A stretch of 5,278 bases of DNA from assembly GCA_026416355.1 (NCBI GenBank), contig JAOAFH010000001.1:1-5278 (forward strand), in the 5' to 3' direction. Below are positions 1-5,278 of the stretch, piece by piece. Source of the DNA: Clostridiales bacterium. Its GTDB lineage: Bacteria; Bacillota; Clostridia; Clostridiales; Caloramatoraceae. Within the stretch, counting starts at the first letter, position 1. Each line of letters opens with the position of its first letter. The notes under the pieces were generated by a model that saw only the letters and a program-made list of their open reading frames with translations, did not search any database and was not told where the DNA came from. A program made the translations under genes and the position numbers.

Positions 1-534
1 GCAAACCTTGCAGGTGTGCCATCAATTATCTATGGTATGCTTGGACTTGCAGTTTTTGTAAGACTATTTTCAATGGGCAGAACAATATTGGCAGCATCAT
101 TTACGATGGCAATATTGATTCTACCAATAATAATAATTTCATCACAGGAGGCAATAAAGAGCGTTCCTTCATCTTTAAAACAAGCTTCATATGCTCTTGG
201 AACAACAAAGTGGCAAACAGTAACAGGAGTAATTTTGCCTTATTCACTTCCTGGAATACTTACAGGTTCAATACTTGCAATATCTAGAGCATTAGGAGAA
301 GCAGCACCTTTAATAGTTGTTGGAGCACTTGCATATGTGTCCTTTATTCCAAAGGGACCACTTGATCAGTTTACAACTCTTCCAATACAGATATTTAACT
401 GGGCAGCCATGCCTAAAAAGGAGTTTCAAGAAGTTGCAGCAGCAGGTATTATTGTGCTTTTAGCATTACTGCTTGGAATAAACTCTGTTGCAATAATTCT
501 TAGAAACAAATATCAAATAAGGATGAAAGATTGA
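1..534 (+). CDS. pstA: Phosphate ABC transporter permease subunit PstA (3' part, 5' end outside the window)
   Basis: PstA is one of two membrane permeases (with PstC) of the PstSCAB high-affinity phosphate importer. The reading frame is open from base 1, so the gene begins upstream; 177 residues are visible of a protein usually about 280-300 long. A GTG at 16 is internal and is simply Val of the conserved NLAGVPSIIYG stretch. Visible features are hydrophobic segments around ILAASFTMAILILPIIII, the stretch from the ILP motif to GALAYV, and EVAAAGIIVLLALLLGI. The cytoplasmic EAA-type loop that contacts the ATPase is the stretch SLKQASYALGTTKWQTV followed by ILPYSLPGI. The C-terminus NSVAIILRNKYQIRMKD is a normal PstA ending. 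The stop TGA (532-534) is 13 bases before pstB, consistent with one transcript. Family assignment is firm; phosphate specificity rests on the pstB-phoU context plus motif similarity. Confidence 0.95.
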   Translation, partial: ANLAGVPSIIYGMLGLAVFVRLFSMGRTILAASFTMAILILPIIIISSQEAIKSVPSSLKQASYALGTTKWQTVTGVILPYSLPGILTGSILAISRALGEAAPLIVVGALAYVSFIPKGPLDQFTTLPIQIFNWAAMPKKEFQEVAAAGIIVLLALLLGINSVAIILRNKYQIRMKD

Positions 535-547
535 GAGGGGATAGTTT

Positions 548-1303
548 ATGGAACCAATATTAAGTGTTAAAAATTTAAATTTCTACTATGGTGATAATAA
601 GGCACTTAAAGATATAAATATGGATATATACAAAAATAACGTTACTGCATTTATAGGACCATCAGGATGCGGAAAGTCAACATTTTTAAGAACAATAAAC
701 AGAATGAATGACTTTATTGAGAACGTTAAGGTGGAAGGAAACATAATATATGAAGGAAAGGATATTTATTCTAAGGAGATGGAACCAGTTGAACTTAGAA
801 GAAGAATAGGAATGGTATTTCAAAAGCCTAATCCTTTCCCAAAGACAATATATGAAAATATAGTATATGGACTTAGAAAAAATGGAGTAAATAAAAAAGA
901 AATCCTTGATGAAGTAGTTGAAAAAACACTTAAGGCAGTTGCACTATATGATGAAGTAAAGGATAAAATATATAAATCTGCCCTTGAACTATCAGGTGGA
1001 CAACAACAAAGACTTTGTATTGCAAGAGCAATAGCTATGCAACCTGATGTTGTTTTAATGGATGAACCAACATCAGCACTTGATCCAATTTCAACTATGA
1101 AAATTGAAGAATTGGTACTTGAACTTAAAAAGGATTATACTATAATAATAGTAACACACTCAATGCAACAGGCAGCTAGAATTTCAGATTACACTGCATT
1201 TTTCCTAAATGGGGAAGTAATTGAGTATGATGAAACAAGCAAGATATTCTCAAATCCAAGGGATAAAAGAACAGAGGATTATATTACGGGTAGATTTGGT
1301 TAA
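548..1303 (+). CDS. pstB: Phosphate ABC transporter ATP-binding protein PstB
   Basis: PstB is the cytoplasmic ATPase that powers phosphate import through the PstC/PstA channel. The 251-residue length is normal for the family. All ABC motifs are intact: Walker A GPSGCGKS (37-44), Q-loop Gln92 within GMVFQKPNPFP (a PstB hallmark), signature LSGGQ (148-152), Walker B VVLMDEP (168-174) with catalytic Glu173, D-loop SALD (176-179) and switch His204. The segment TINRMND after Walker A is also typical of PstB. The ATG at 548 is supported by a Shine-Dalgarno AGAGGGG (534-540) with a 7-base spacer; this site touches the pstA stop codon, so coupled translation is likely. The gene is followed after 17 bases by phoU. 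Nothing appears degraded, so an active ATPase is expected. Confidence 0.98.
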   Translation: MEPILSVKNLNFYYGDNKALKDINMDIYKNNVTAFIGPSGCGKSTFLRTINRMNDFIENVKVEGNIIYEGKDIYSKEMEPVELRRRIGMVFQKPNPFPKTIYENIVYGLRKNGVNKKEILDEVVEKTLKAVALYDEVKDKIYKSALELSGGQQQRLCIARAIAMQPDVVLMDEPTSALDPISTMKIEELVLELKKDYTIIIVTHSMQQAARISDYTAFFLNGEVIEYDETSKIFSNPRDKRTEDYITGRFG

Positions 1304-1320
1304 TAAAAGGAGAGGTTTGT

Positions 1321-1971
1321 ATGAGAGAACATTTAGATCAAAAGATATCAACTTTAAATCATGATTTGATTAAAATGGGTGCGCAGGTTGAGGCAATTAT
1401 TGACCTTGCTGTAAATGCTCTAAAAAATCAAGATTTAGAGGCGGCAAAAAAAGTATATAAAGATGATGATGCAATAGACGAACTGGAGATAATTATTGAA
1501 AAGGAATGCTTAAATTTAATAGCTCTTCAACAGCCACTTGCTAAAGATTTAAGAAGAATTGCAGCAGCACTTAAAATAATAACTGATCTTGAAAGAATTG
1601 GTGATCATGCAGTTAACATAGCTAAAATTACACTTGAAATAGGAAATACACCTTTAATGAAGCCACTTATAGATATTCCTAAGATGGCAGAAATAGCACA
1701 GCAAATGATAAAGTTAAGTCTAGATGCATTTGTAAATCAAGATGTAGAATTAGCAAAAAAGGCTGCTGCTATGGACGAACAAGTAGATGAACTGTATGAT
1801 CTAGTTATAAAAGAAGTTTTAGCTTTAATTACTAAAAATAATGAGTTTTTAGATCAAGGAGTAAAACTTTTATTTGTTGGAAGATATTTAGAAAGAGTTG
1901 CAGATCACACTACAAACATATGTGAAAGAGTAATTTATATGGTGACAGGTGAAAAGGTTGAAATAAATTAA
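1321..1971 (+). CDS. phoU: Phosphate-signalling regulator PhoU
   Basis: PhoU is a peripheral, cytoplasmic helical protein that connects the Pst transporter to the PhoR/PhoB-type two-component system and restrains phosphate uptake when phosphate is ample. The 216-residue protein shows the two expected three-helix repeats. Each carries the metal-binding signature: DLERIGDHAVN (89-99) in the first and RYLERVADHTTN (188-199) in the second, with the E-x3-D spacing conserved in both (Glu91/Asp95 and Glu191/Asp195). The N-terminal MREHLDQKISTLNHDLIKMG is a usual PhoU opening. The start ATG follows a strong AAGGAGAGG site (1307-1315) with 5 bases of spacing. It is the last gene of the pst operon here; its TAA (1969-1971) lies in the 5' arm of the terminator hairpin. 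No sensor kinase or response regulator is visible in the window. Confidence 0.97.
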   Translation: MREHLDQKISTLNHDLIKMGAQVEAIIDLAVNALKNQDLEAAKKVYKDDDAIDELEIIIEKECLNLIALQQPLAKDLRRIAAALKIITDLERIGDHAVNIAKITLEIGNTPLMKPLIDIPKMAEIAQQMIKLSLDAFVNQDVELAKKAAAMDEQVDELYDLVIKEVLALITKNNEFLDQGVKLLFVGRYLERVADHTTNICERVIYMVTGEKVEIN

Positions 1972-2000
1972 GGTAGCAAAATTGCTACCTTAATTTTTTT
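1968..2000 (+). terminator. Shared intrinsic terminator between convergent phoU and lepB
   Basis: A perfect inverted repeat, TTAAGGTAGCAA (1968-1979) and TTGCTACCTTAA (1982-1993), is followed by seven T (1994-2000). It most likely folds as a 10-bp stem with an AAAATT loop. This is a strong rho-independent terminator for the pst operon. On the - strand the same hairpin is followed by TTTATTT, a weaker but plausible T-tract, so it can also end lepB transcripts. The phoU stop TAA is in the left arm and the lepB stop TAG (1987-1985) is in the right arm. Confidence 0.9.
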
Positions 2001-2506
2001 ATATCATTAAATGGATATACCCTAAGTAGTGCATGACCTTTTAGATTTTTTATAGGAATGGGTCCAATATATCTACTGTCTTCACTAACTTCCCTGTTGT
2101 CTCCTAAAACAAATACACAATCCTCTGGAACCTTTAATTTCATATCTACATCTGTATATGTTCCAGGCTTCAGATAATCTTCTTGAAGTTTAGTTCCATT
2201 AACATAAACTTCTCCATTTTTTATTTCAAGTTCATCTCCAGGAAGGCCTATTATTCTTTTTATATAAATACCTCGTCCTTTATCACCTGGGTCTAGTATA
2301 ACAATCTCTCCTCTAAATATTTTTTTAGAGTACATGCTTATTTTTTCAACAATTAATCTATCGTTATTATGTAGAGTTGGAACCATTGAAGTACCAGATA
2401 CCTGAATAATATCAAATATAAATGCCTTTATTGTAAAAGCTAAAGCTGCTGCAATAGCAAGGGAATATATCCATTCTTTAATTTCTCTTTTAATGTCCTC
2501 TCTCAA
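1985..2506 (-). CDS. lepB: Type I signal peptidase (Gram-positive, Ser/Lys type), TTG start
   Basis: This membrane-anchored serine protease removes signal peptides from exported proteins on the outer face of the membrane. With the TTG start the protein has 173 residues, normal for Firmicute enzymes. In this numbering there is one membrane anchor (about 12-31, WIYSLAIAAALAFTIKAFIF), the catalytic Ser40 in SGTSMVPTL, the general-base Lys83 in YIKRIIGLPGD, and the conserved GDNR (135-138) and EDSRY (142-146) boxes. The bacterial Ser/Lys dyad is intact, and the lysine rules out the ER-type (SipW-like) His enzyme. I chose TTG at 2506 because AAGGAGGTG sits 6 bases upstream. The in-frame ATG at 2554 would add 16 residues but lacks a ribosome binding site and lies inside the predicted promoter. 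The gene is monocistronic and converges on phoU. Confidence 0.95.
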   Translation of the reverse strand: MREDIKREIKEWIYSLAIAAALAFTIKAFIFDIIQVSGTSMVPTLHNNDRLIVEKISMYSKKIFRGEIVILDPGDKGRGIYIKRIIGLPGDELEIKNGEVYVNGTKLQEDYLKPGTYTDVDMKLKVPEDCVFVLGDNREVSEDSRYIGPIPIKNLKGHALLRVYPFNDIKKLR

Positions 2507-2521
2507 ATTGAACACCTCCTT
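2504..2521 (-). promoter_or_regulatory. Ribosome binding site and TTG start codon of lepB
   Basis: Read on the - strand, AAGGAGGTG (2521-2513) is a near-perfect match to the 16S anti-Shine-Dalgarno, followed by six bases and TTG (2506-2504). Good spacing here, and none before the ATG at 2554, decide the start in favour of TTG. Confidence 0.85.
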
Positions 2522-2536
2522 AATATAACTAATAAT

Positions 2537-2565
2537 ATTATATACATTTATCATAAATTTTGTAA
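2537..2565 (-). promoter_or_regulatory. Predicted sigma-A promoter of lepB
   Basis: On the - strand a -35 box TTACAA (2565-2560, four of six matches to TTGACA) is separated by exactly 17 bases from a perfect -10 box TATAAT (2542-2537). Transcription would start near 2530, giving a leader of about 24 bases with the Shine-Dalgarno inside it. Chance matches are a risk in DNA this A/T-rich, but the perfect -10, ideal spacing and position just before a strong ribosome binding site support it. Confidence 0.65.
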
Positions 2566-2648
2566 GTGTAAAATAAATTATTTAATATAAAGTTAATAAA
2601 GTGTATAAAAAGTCAAAAATAGTCTAAAATAATAAAAGATGTATTTTC

Positions 2649-2695
2649 AAAAAATTTAAAAAATTTTAGCAGGAAAATAAAAATCCATATAGAAT
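2649..2695 (+). promoter_or_regulatory. Weak candidate promoter with A-tract upstream element for the EF-G-like gene
   Basis: A tandem AAAAAATTT repeat (2649-2657 and 2658-2666) resembles an UP element or a bend. It is followed by TTAGCA (2666-2671, four of six to the -35 consensus), 18 bases, and TAGAAT (2690-2695, five of six to the -10). The start would be near 2702, leaving a leader of about 35 bases before the ATG. Other weak -10-like boxes exist nearby (for example TATAAA at 2604-2609), so the choice is tentative. The remainder of the 2507-2736 spacer shows nothing else I can support. Confidence 0.3.
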
Positions 2696-2736
2696 AATAA
2701 AAATAAGGCAACAAAAATGCCAAAGGGGGAATTTAT

Positions 2737-4824
2737 ATGAAGGAGTACAAAGCCGAAAACGTCCGAAACATCGGGATTATAGGTCATGGAGGTACAGGTA
2801 AAACTAGCCTTGCTGAAGCTATTTTGTATAGCTCAAAGGAAGTGGATAGGCTAGGAAGAACAGATGATGGTACCTCAACATTAGACTATGATCCCGAAGA
2901 AAGAAAAAGAAGAATTTCCATATCCTCAGCAGTTGCAAACTGCTTATGGAACAATCACAAAATCTATTTGGTAGATACTCCAGGGTATTTTGACTTTGCA
3001 GGAGAAGTTATTCAGGGGCTAAGAGGAGTTGACGCAGCGATAATCAATGTATGTGGAGTTTCAGGACTACAAGTTGGTACTGAAAAATCATGGAATTATG
3101 TAAATAGATATAAAATACCAAGAGCATTCTTTATAAACAAATTAGATAGAGAAAATTCAAGCTATGAAAAGTCATTTGAAATGTTAAAAAACAGGTTTGG
3201 ACTTCAAGTAGTGCCAATAGAAGTTCCAATAGGAAGAGAATCAGAATTTAAAGGTGTTGCAAATATCATAACTAAAAAGGCTAAGGTTTATGATTCAAAA
3301 AATAAAATGATGATGGATACAGAGTTGGCATCTGATTTAATGCCAATTATTGAAGAATATAGAAACATGCTTATGGAATCAGTAGCAGAAACAGATGAAG
3401 AGCTGCTAGATAAATATTTAAGTGAAGGTGAATTATCAGAAGAAGATATCATTAGAGGACTTAGAAAGGGAATATTATCCTGTGATATAGCTCCAGTATT
3501 CTGTGGTTCAGCATTAAGTAACATAGGAGTTCATACATTACTAGACAATATCGTTAACTATTTCCCATCACCTCTTGAAAGAACATTTGAAGGTATTAAT
3601 CCTAAAACAGGTGATATAGAAAAGAGAAAATCTTCAATAGATGAAGCTTTTTCAGCTGTTGTATTTAAGACTATTGCAGACCCATTTGTAGGAAGACTAT
3701 CATTATTTAGAGTTTTATCAGGAAGCATCGCATCAGATTCAACAATATATAATTCAACTCAAGATAAGCAAGAAAAGATAGGAACACTTTATTTATTAAA
3801 GGGTAAAAATCAAATTGGTGTAGATAGATTATATGCTGGTGAAATTGGTGCTGTTGCAAAGCTACAATACACTTTAACAGGTGATACGCTATGTGATGTA
3901 TCAAAGCCAATAGTATATGGAAAATTTGAATTCCCAGAGCCATGTATATCAATGTCAATTAAACCTAAGGCTAAGGGAGATGAAGATAAAATATCAACAG
4001 GATTACATAAACTTCTAGAAGAAGATCCAACATTTAAAATAACAAGAGATGTTGAAAATGCAGAAACAATAGTTTCAGGTCTTGGAGAGATTCACATAGA
4101 AATTATAGCAAATAAGTTAAAGAGTAAATTTGGTGTGGATGTTATGCTTGATACTCCAAAGGTTCCATATAGAGAAACAATTAGAAAAACTGCTGATGTA
4201 CAAGGTAAATATAAAAAACAAAGTGGTGGACACGGACAATATGGAGATGTTTGGATAAAGTTTGAACCTCAACATGAATCAGATGATTTGGTGTTTGTTG
4301 ATCAAATAGTTGGTGGAGTTGTTCCTAGACAATATATACCAGCGGTTGAAAAGGGATTAAGAGAAGCAATGAAGCATGGTGTACTTGCAGGATATCCTGT
4401 TATTGGACTTAAGGCAACTTTACATGATGGTTCATACCACCCAGTAGATTCATCTGAAATGGCATTTAAAACAGCAGCTTCACTTGCATATAAAAAGGGA
4501 ATGAAGGAAGCTGATCCTGTTTTACTAGAACCAATTATGCATGTTGAAATTACAGTTCCTGATGAATACATGGGAGATGTAATGGGAGATATAAATAAAA
4601 GACGTGGTAGAGTGCTTGGAATGGAACAACAAAATGGCCTTGAAGTTGTAACAGCCGAAGTACCTATGGCGGAAATGTTTAAATATGCAACAGAATTAAG
4701 ATCAATGACTCAAGCAAGAGGAAGCTTTACAATGAAATTTGAAAGATATGAAGAAGTTCCTCCTGTAATTAGCCAAAAGATTATTGAAAATGCACAAAAA
4801 CTTAAGGAAGCTGAGGAAGAATAA
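2737..4824 (+). CDS. fusA: Elongation factor G-like translational GTPase (EF-G2-type paralogue)
   Basis: EF-G proteins use GTP to move tRNA and mRNA through the ribosome; EF-G2 paralogues are related but their role is less settled. The 695-residue protein has the full EF-G plan: G domain (about 1-285), domain II (302-390), III (398-475), IV (480-595) and V (598-680). G motifs are P-loop GHGGTGKT (16-23), switch I around RRISI (58-62), DTPGY (80-84), NKLD (134-137) and GSAL (257-260). Canonical EF-G has RGITI and DTPGH, so the switch Thr is Ser61 and the catalytic His is Tyr84. From memory, these features and the block GKYKKQSGGHGQYGDVW (490-506) match Thermus-type EF-G2. The domain IV tip GSYHPVDSS (565-573, His568) is kept. 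The ATG follows AAGGGGG (2723-2729) with 7-base spacing. It is not flanked by rpsL, rpsG or tuf, supporting a paralogue; fusA is the family symbol. Confidence 0.93.
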   Translation: MKEYKAENVRNIGIIGHGGTGKTSLAEAILYSSKEVDRLGRTDDGTSTLDYDPEERKRRISISSAVANCLWNNHKIYLVDTPGYFDFAGEVIQGLRGVDAAIINVCGVSGLQVGTEKSWNYVNRYKIPRAFFINKLDRENSSYEKSFEMLKNRFGLQVVPIEVPIGRESEFKGVANIITKKAKVYDSKNKMMMDTELASDLMPIIEEYRNMLMESVAETDEELLDKYLSEGELSEEDIIRGLRKGILSCDIAPVFCGSALSNIGVHTLLDNIVNYFPSPLERTFEGINPKTGDIEKRKSSIDEAFSAVVFKTIADPFVGRLSLFRVLSGSIASDSTIYNSTQDKQEKIGTLYLLKGKNQIGVDRLYAGEIGAVAKLQYTLTGDTLCDVSKPIVYGKFEFPEPCISMSIKPKAKGDEDKISTGLHKLLEEDPTFKITRDVENAETIVSGLGEIHIEIIANKLKSKFGVDVMLDTPKVPYRETIRKTADVQGKYKKQSGGHGQYGDVWIKFEPQHESDDLVFVDQIVGGVVPRQYIPAVEKGLREAMKHGVLAGYPVIGLKATLHDGSYHPVDSSEMAFKTAASLAYKKGMKEADPVLLEPIMHVEITVPDEYMGDVMGDINKRRGRVLGMEQQNGLEVVTAEVPMAEMFKYATELRSMTQARGSFTMKFERYEEVPPVISQKIIENAQKLKEAEEE

Positions 4825-4847
4825 GCCATTTGGCTTATTCTTTTTTT
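4819..4847 (+). terminator. Intrinsic terminator after the EF-G-like gene
   Basis: GAATAAGCCA (4819-4828) and TGGCTTATTC (4831-4840) form a perfect inverted repeat, best drawn as a 9-bp stem with an ATTT loop, followed directly by seven T (4841-4847). The stop codon TAA (4822-4824) is inside the left arm. The hairpin separates the EF-G-like gene from the two small genes downstream, which therefore depend on read-through or on a promoter that I cannot identify convincingly in 4825-4898. Confidence 0.9.
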
Positions 4848-4898
4848 AGTGATAAAAAATATTTCTTTGGCAAAAATATAAATGAAGGAGGAGTGAGC

Positions 4899-5138
4899 AT
4901 GTCTGACTATAGAATAAATTTTGGCAGTATAATAGACCAACTTGACCAAAGAAAACTAGTAGATGTTTTAAACATAGTAGGAAATGATGATGAACTTATT
5001 ATAACAATCGAAGCAGAGGACGCAACCCAGACAGAAAATATATATAGGCTTCTTGAGGATAATGGCTTTGAAATTACAGTAAAGGGTGGACACGATGATA
5101 ATAAATATAACATTGTTGCAAGGAGGAGAGAAAGTTGA
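4899..5138 (+). CDS. Uncharacterised 79-residue protein, cysteine-free, possible TusA-like fold
   Basis: I do not recognise this as a named gene. The start ATG follows an excellent site, GAAGGAGGAG (4884-4893), 5 bases away; a longer frame from TTG at 4830 would begin inside the terminator stem and is rejected. The protein is acidic in its first two-thirds with a basic end (ARRRES). A plausible layout is a helix (about 10-26), a strand (DELIITIEAED, 31-41), a helix (TQTENIYRLLEDNGF, 43-57) and two short strands (EITVKGG and KYNIVARRR). That order resembles the second half of TusA/SirA-like proteins, but the CPxP active-site motif is missing and there is no cysteine at all, so a sulfur-transfer role is unlikely. 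No signal peptide or membrane segment is seen. The next gene overlaps it by 4 bases, suggesting the two are translated together. The gene is likely real; its function is unknown. Confidence 0.85.
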   Translation: MSDYRINFGSIIDQLDQRKLVDVLNIVGNDDELIITIEAEDATQTENIYRLLEDNGFEITVKGGHDDNKYNIVARRRES

Positions 5139-5272
5139 AAAAGAAGGATGAATATAATTTAGAATTATATGGAGAGATGGTTCCAACACTTAATGCATGG
5201 ATGACACCAGAGGAACAAAAAGAAAGAGTAGAAGAAATTGAAGAAAAAATGAAGAAAAAGAGAAAGAAATAA
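5135..5272 (+). CDS. Small 45-residue charged protein with lysine-rich tail, TTG start
   Basis: This short open frame is supported by context rather than by a recognised family. Its TTG start (5135-5137) shares a TTGA overlap with the stop codon of the preceding gene (5136-5138), and AGGAGGAG (5121-5128) lies 6 bases upstream, inside that gene's end. It is complete, ending in TAA at 5270-5272. The protein begins MKKKDEYNLELYGEMVPTLN, continues AWMTPEEQKE, then becomes a highly charged probable helix ending in MKKKRKK. There is no membrane segment, cysteine pair or known motif. Spacing and overlap point to translational coupling with the 79-residue protein. An internal ATG at 5177 could give an even shorter product but lacks a comparable ribosome binding site. 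The function is unknown, and an untranslated chance frame cannot be fully excluded. Confidence 0.6.
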   Translation: MKKKDEYNLELYGEMVPTLNAWMTPEEQKERVEEIEEKMKKKRKK

Positions 5273-5278
5273 AATAGG

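Noticed and set aside
2507..2554. N-terminal extension of lepB from ATG 2554
   Set aside because: It has no Shine-Dalgarno, lies within the predicted promoter upstream of the expected transcript start, and adds residues before the usual N-terminus.
2707..2721. Small hairpin GGCA / TGCC just upstream of the EF-G-like ribosome binding site
   Set aside because: A 4-bp stem with a 7-base A-rich loop is too weak to claim as a riboswitch, attenuator or protein-binding site without conservation data.
3288..4571. Open frames of 78-89 codons on the - strand within the EF-G-like gene (3288-3524, 3707-3958, 4302-4571)
   Set aside because: They are antisense to a strongly conserved coding frame, show no recognisable protein features, and are shadows of its codon pattern.
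2737..4824. Tetracycline-resistance ribosomal protection protein (TetM-like)
   Set aside because: Those proteins are about 640 residues and differ in domains IV and V. The GKYKKQSGGHGQYGDVW block, domain IV tip GSYHPVDSS and the LRSMTQARGSFTMKF stretch in domain V fit EF-G/EF-G2.
4830..4858. Promoter TTGGCT - 17 - TAAAAA for the two small genes
   Set aside because: The -35-like box lies in the terminator stem and the -10 is a poor match; such boxes are expected by chance in this A/T-rich stretch.
4830..4898. Longer form of the 79-residue protein from TTG 4830
   Set aside because: The start would lie in the loop and right arm of the terminator with no ribosome binding site, while ATG 4899 has an excellent one.
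4710..5189. Open frames on the - strand across the terminator and the small genes (4710-4949, 4907-5113, 4968-5189)
   Set aside because: They run antisense to supported genes, mutually overlap, and have low-complexity Ser/Ile-rich translations typical of shadow frames.

Overview
The window looks like chromosomal housekeeping DNA from a low-GC, Gram-positive anaerobe of the class Clostridia, Clostridium-like. This is inferred from the strong A/T bias, strong AAGGAGG-type ribosome binding sites, frequent ATA/AGA codons, a Gram-positive-type signal peptidase I, and the Clostridium-like Pst and PhoU proteins. I see no mobile elements, CRISPR arrays, rRNA or tRNA.

Left part (1-2000, + strand): the end of a phosphate-uptake operon, pstA (5' end cut off by the window) - pstB - phoU. 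The genes are 13 and 17 bases apart, each with its own ribosome binding site. PstA is a permease subunit and PstB the ATPase of the high-affinity phosphate ABC importer. PhoU couples transporter state to phosphate signalling. The operon ends at a perfect hairpin with a T-run.

Middle (1985-2736): a convergent, single-gene unit for type I signal peptidase (lepB) on the - strand. It shares the hairpin with phoU, and both stop codons lie inside its arms. The likely start is a TTG codon at 2506, behind a strong Shine-Dalgarno and a good sigma-A promoter. An upstream ATG at 2554 lies inside that promoter and is probably not used. The 230-base divergent spacer (2507-2736) is extremely A/T-rich and holds the lepB promoter, tandem A-tracts and a weak candidate promoter for the next gene.

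Right part (2737-5272, + strand): a 695-residue EF-G-like GTPase of the EF-G2 type with its own terminator. It is not set among str-operon genes (rpsL/rpsG/tuf), and several G-domain motifs differ from canonical EF-G, including Tyr in place of the catalytic His. Two small genes follow: a cysteine-free 79-residue protein, whose layout resembles a TusA-like fold without its active site (inference), and a 45-residue very basic-tailed protein starting at TTG in a 4-base overlap with it. Neither has a known function that I can assign.

The most interesting items are the altered GTPase centre of the EF-G paralogue, the two uncharacterised small proteins behind it, and the repeated placing of stop codons inside terminator stems. 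I do not see evidence of a large novel system.
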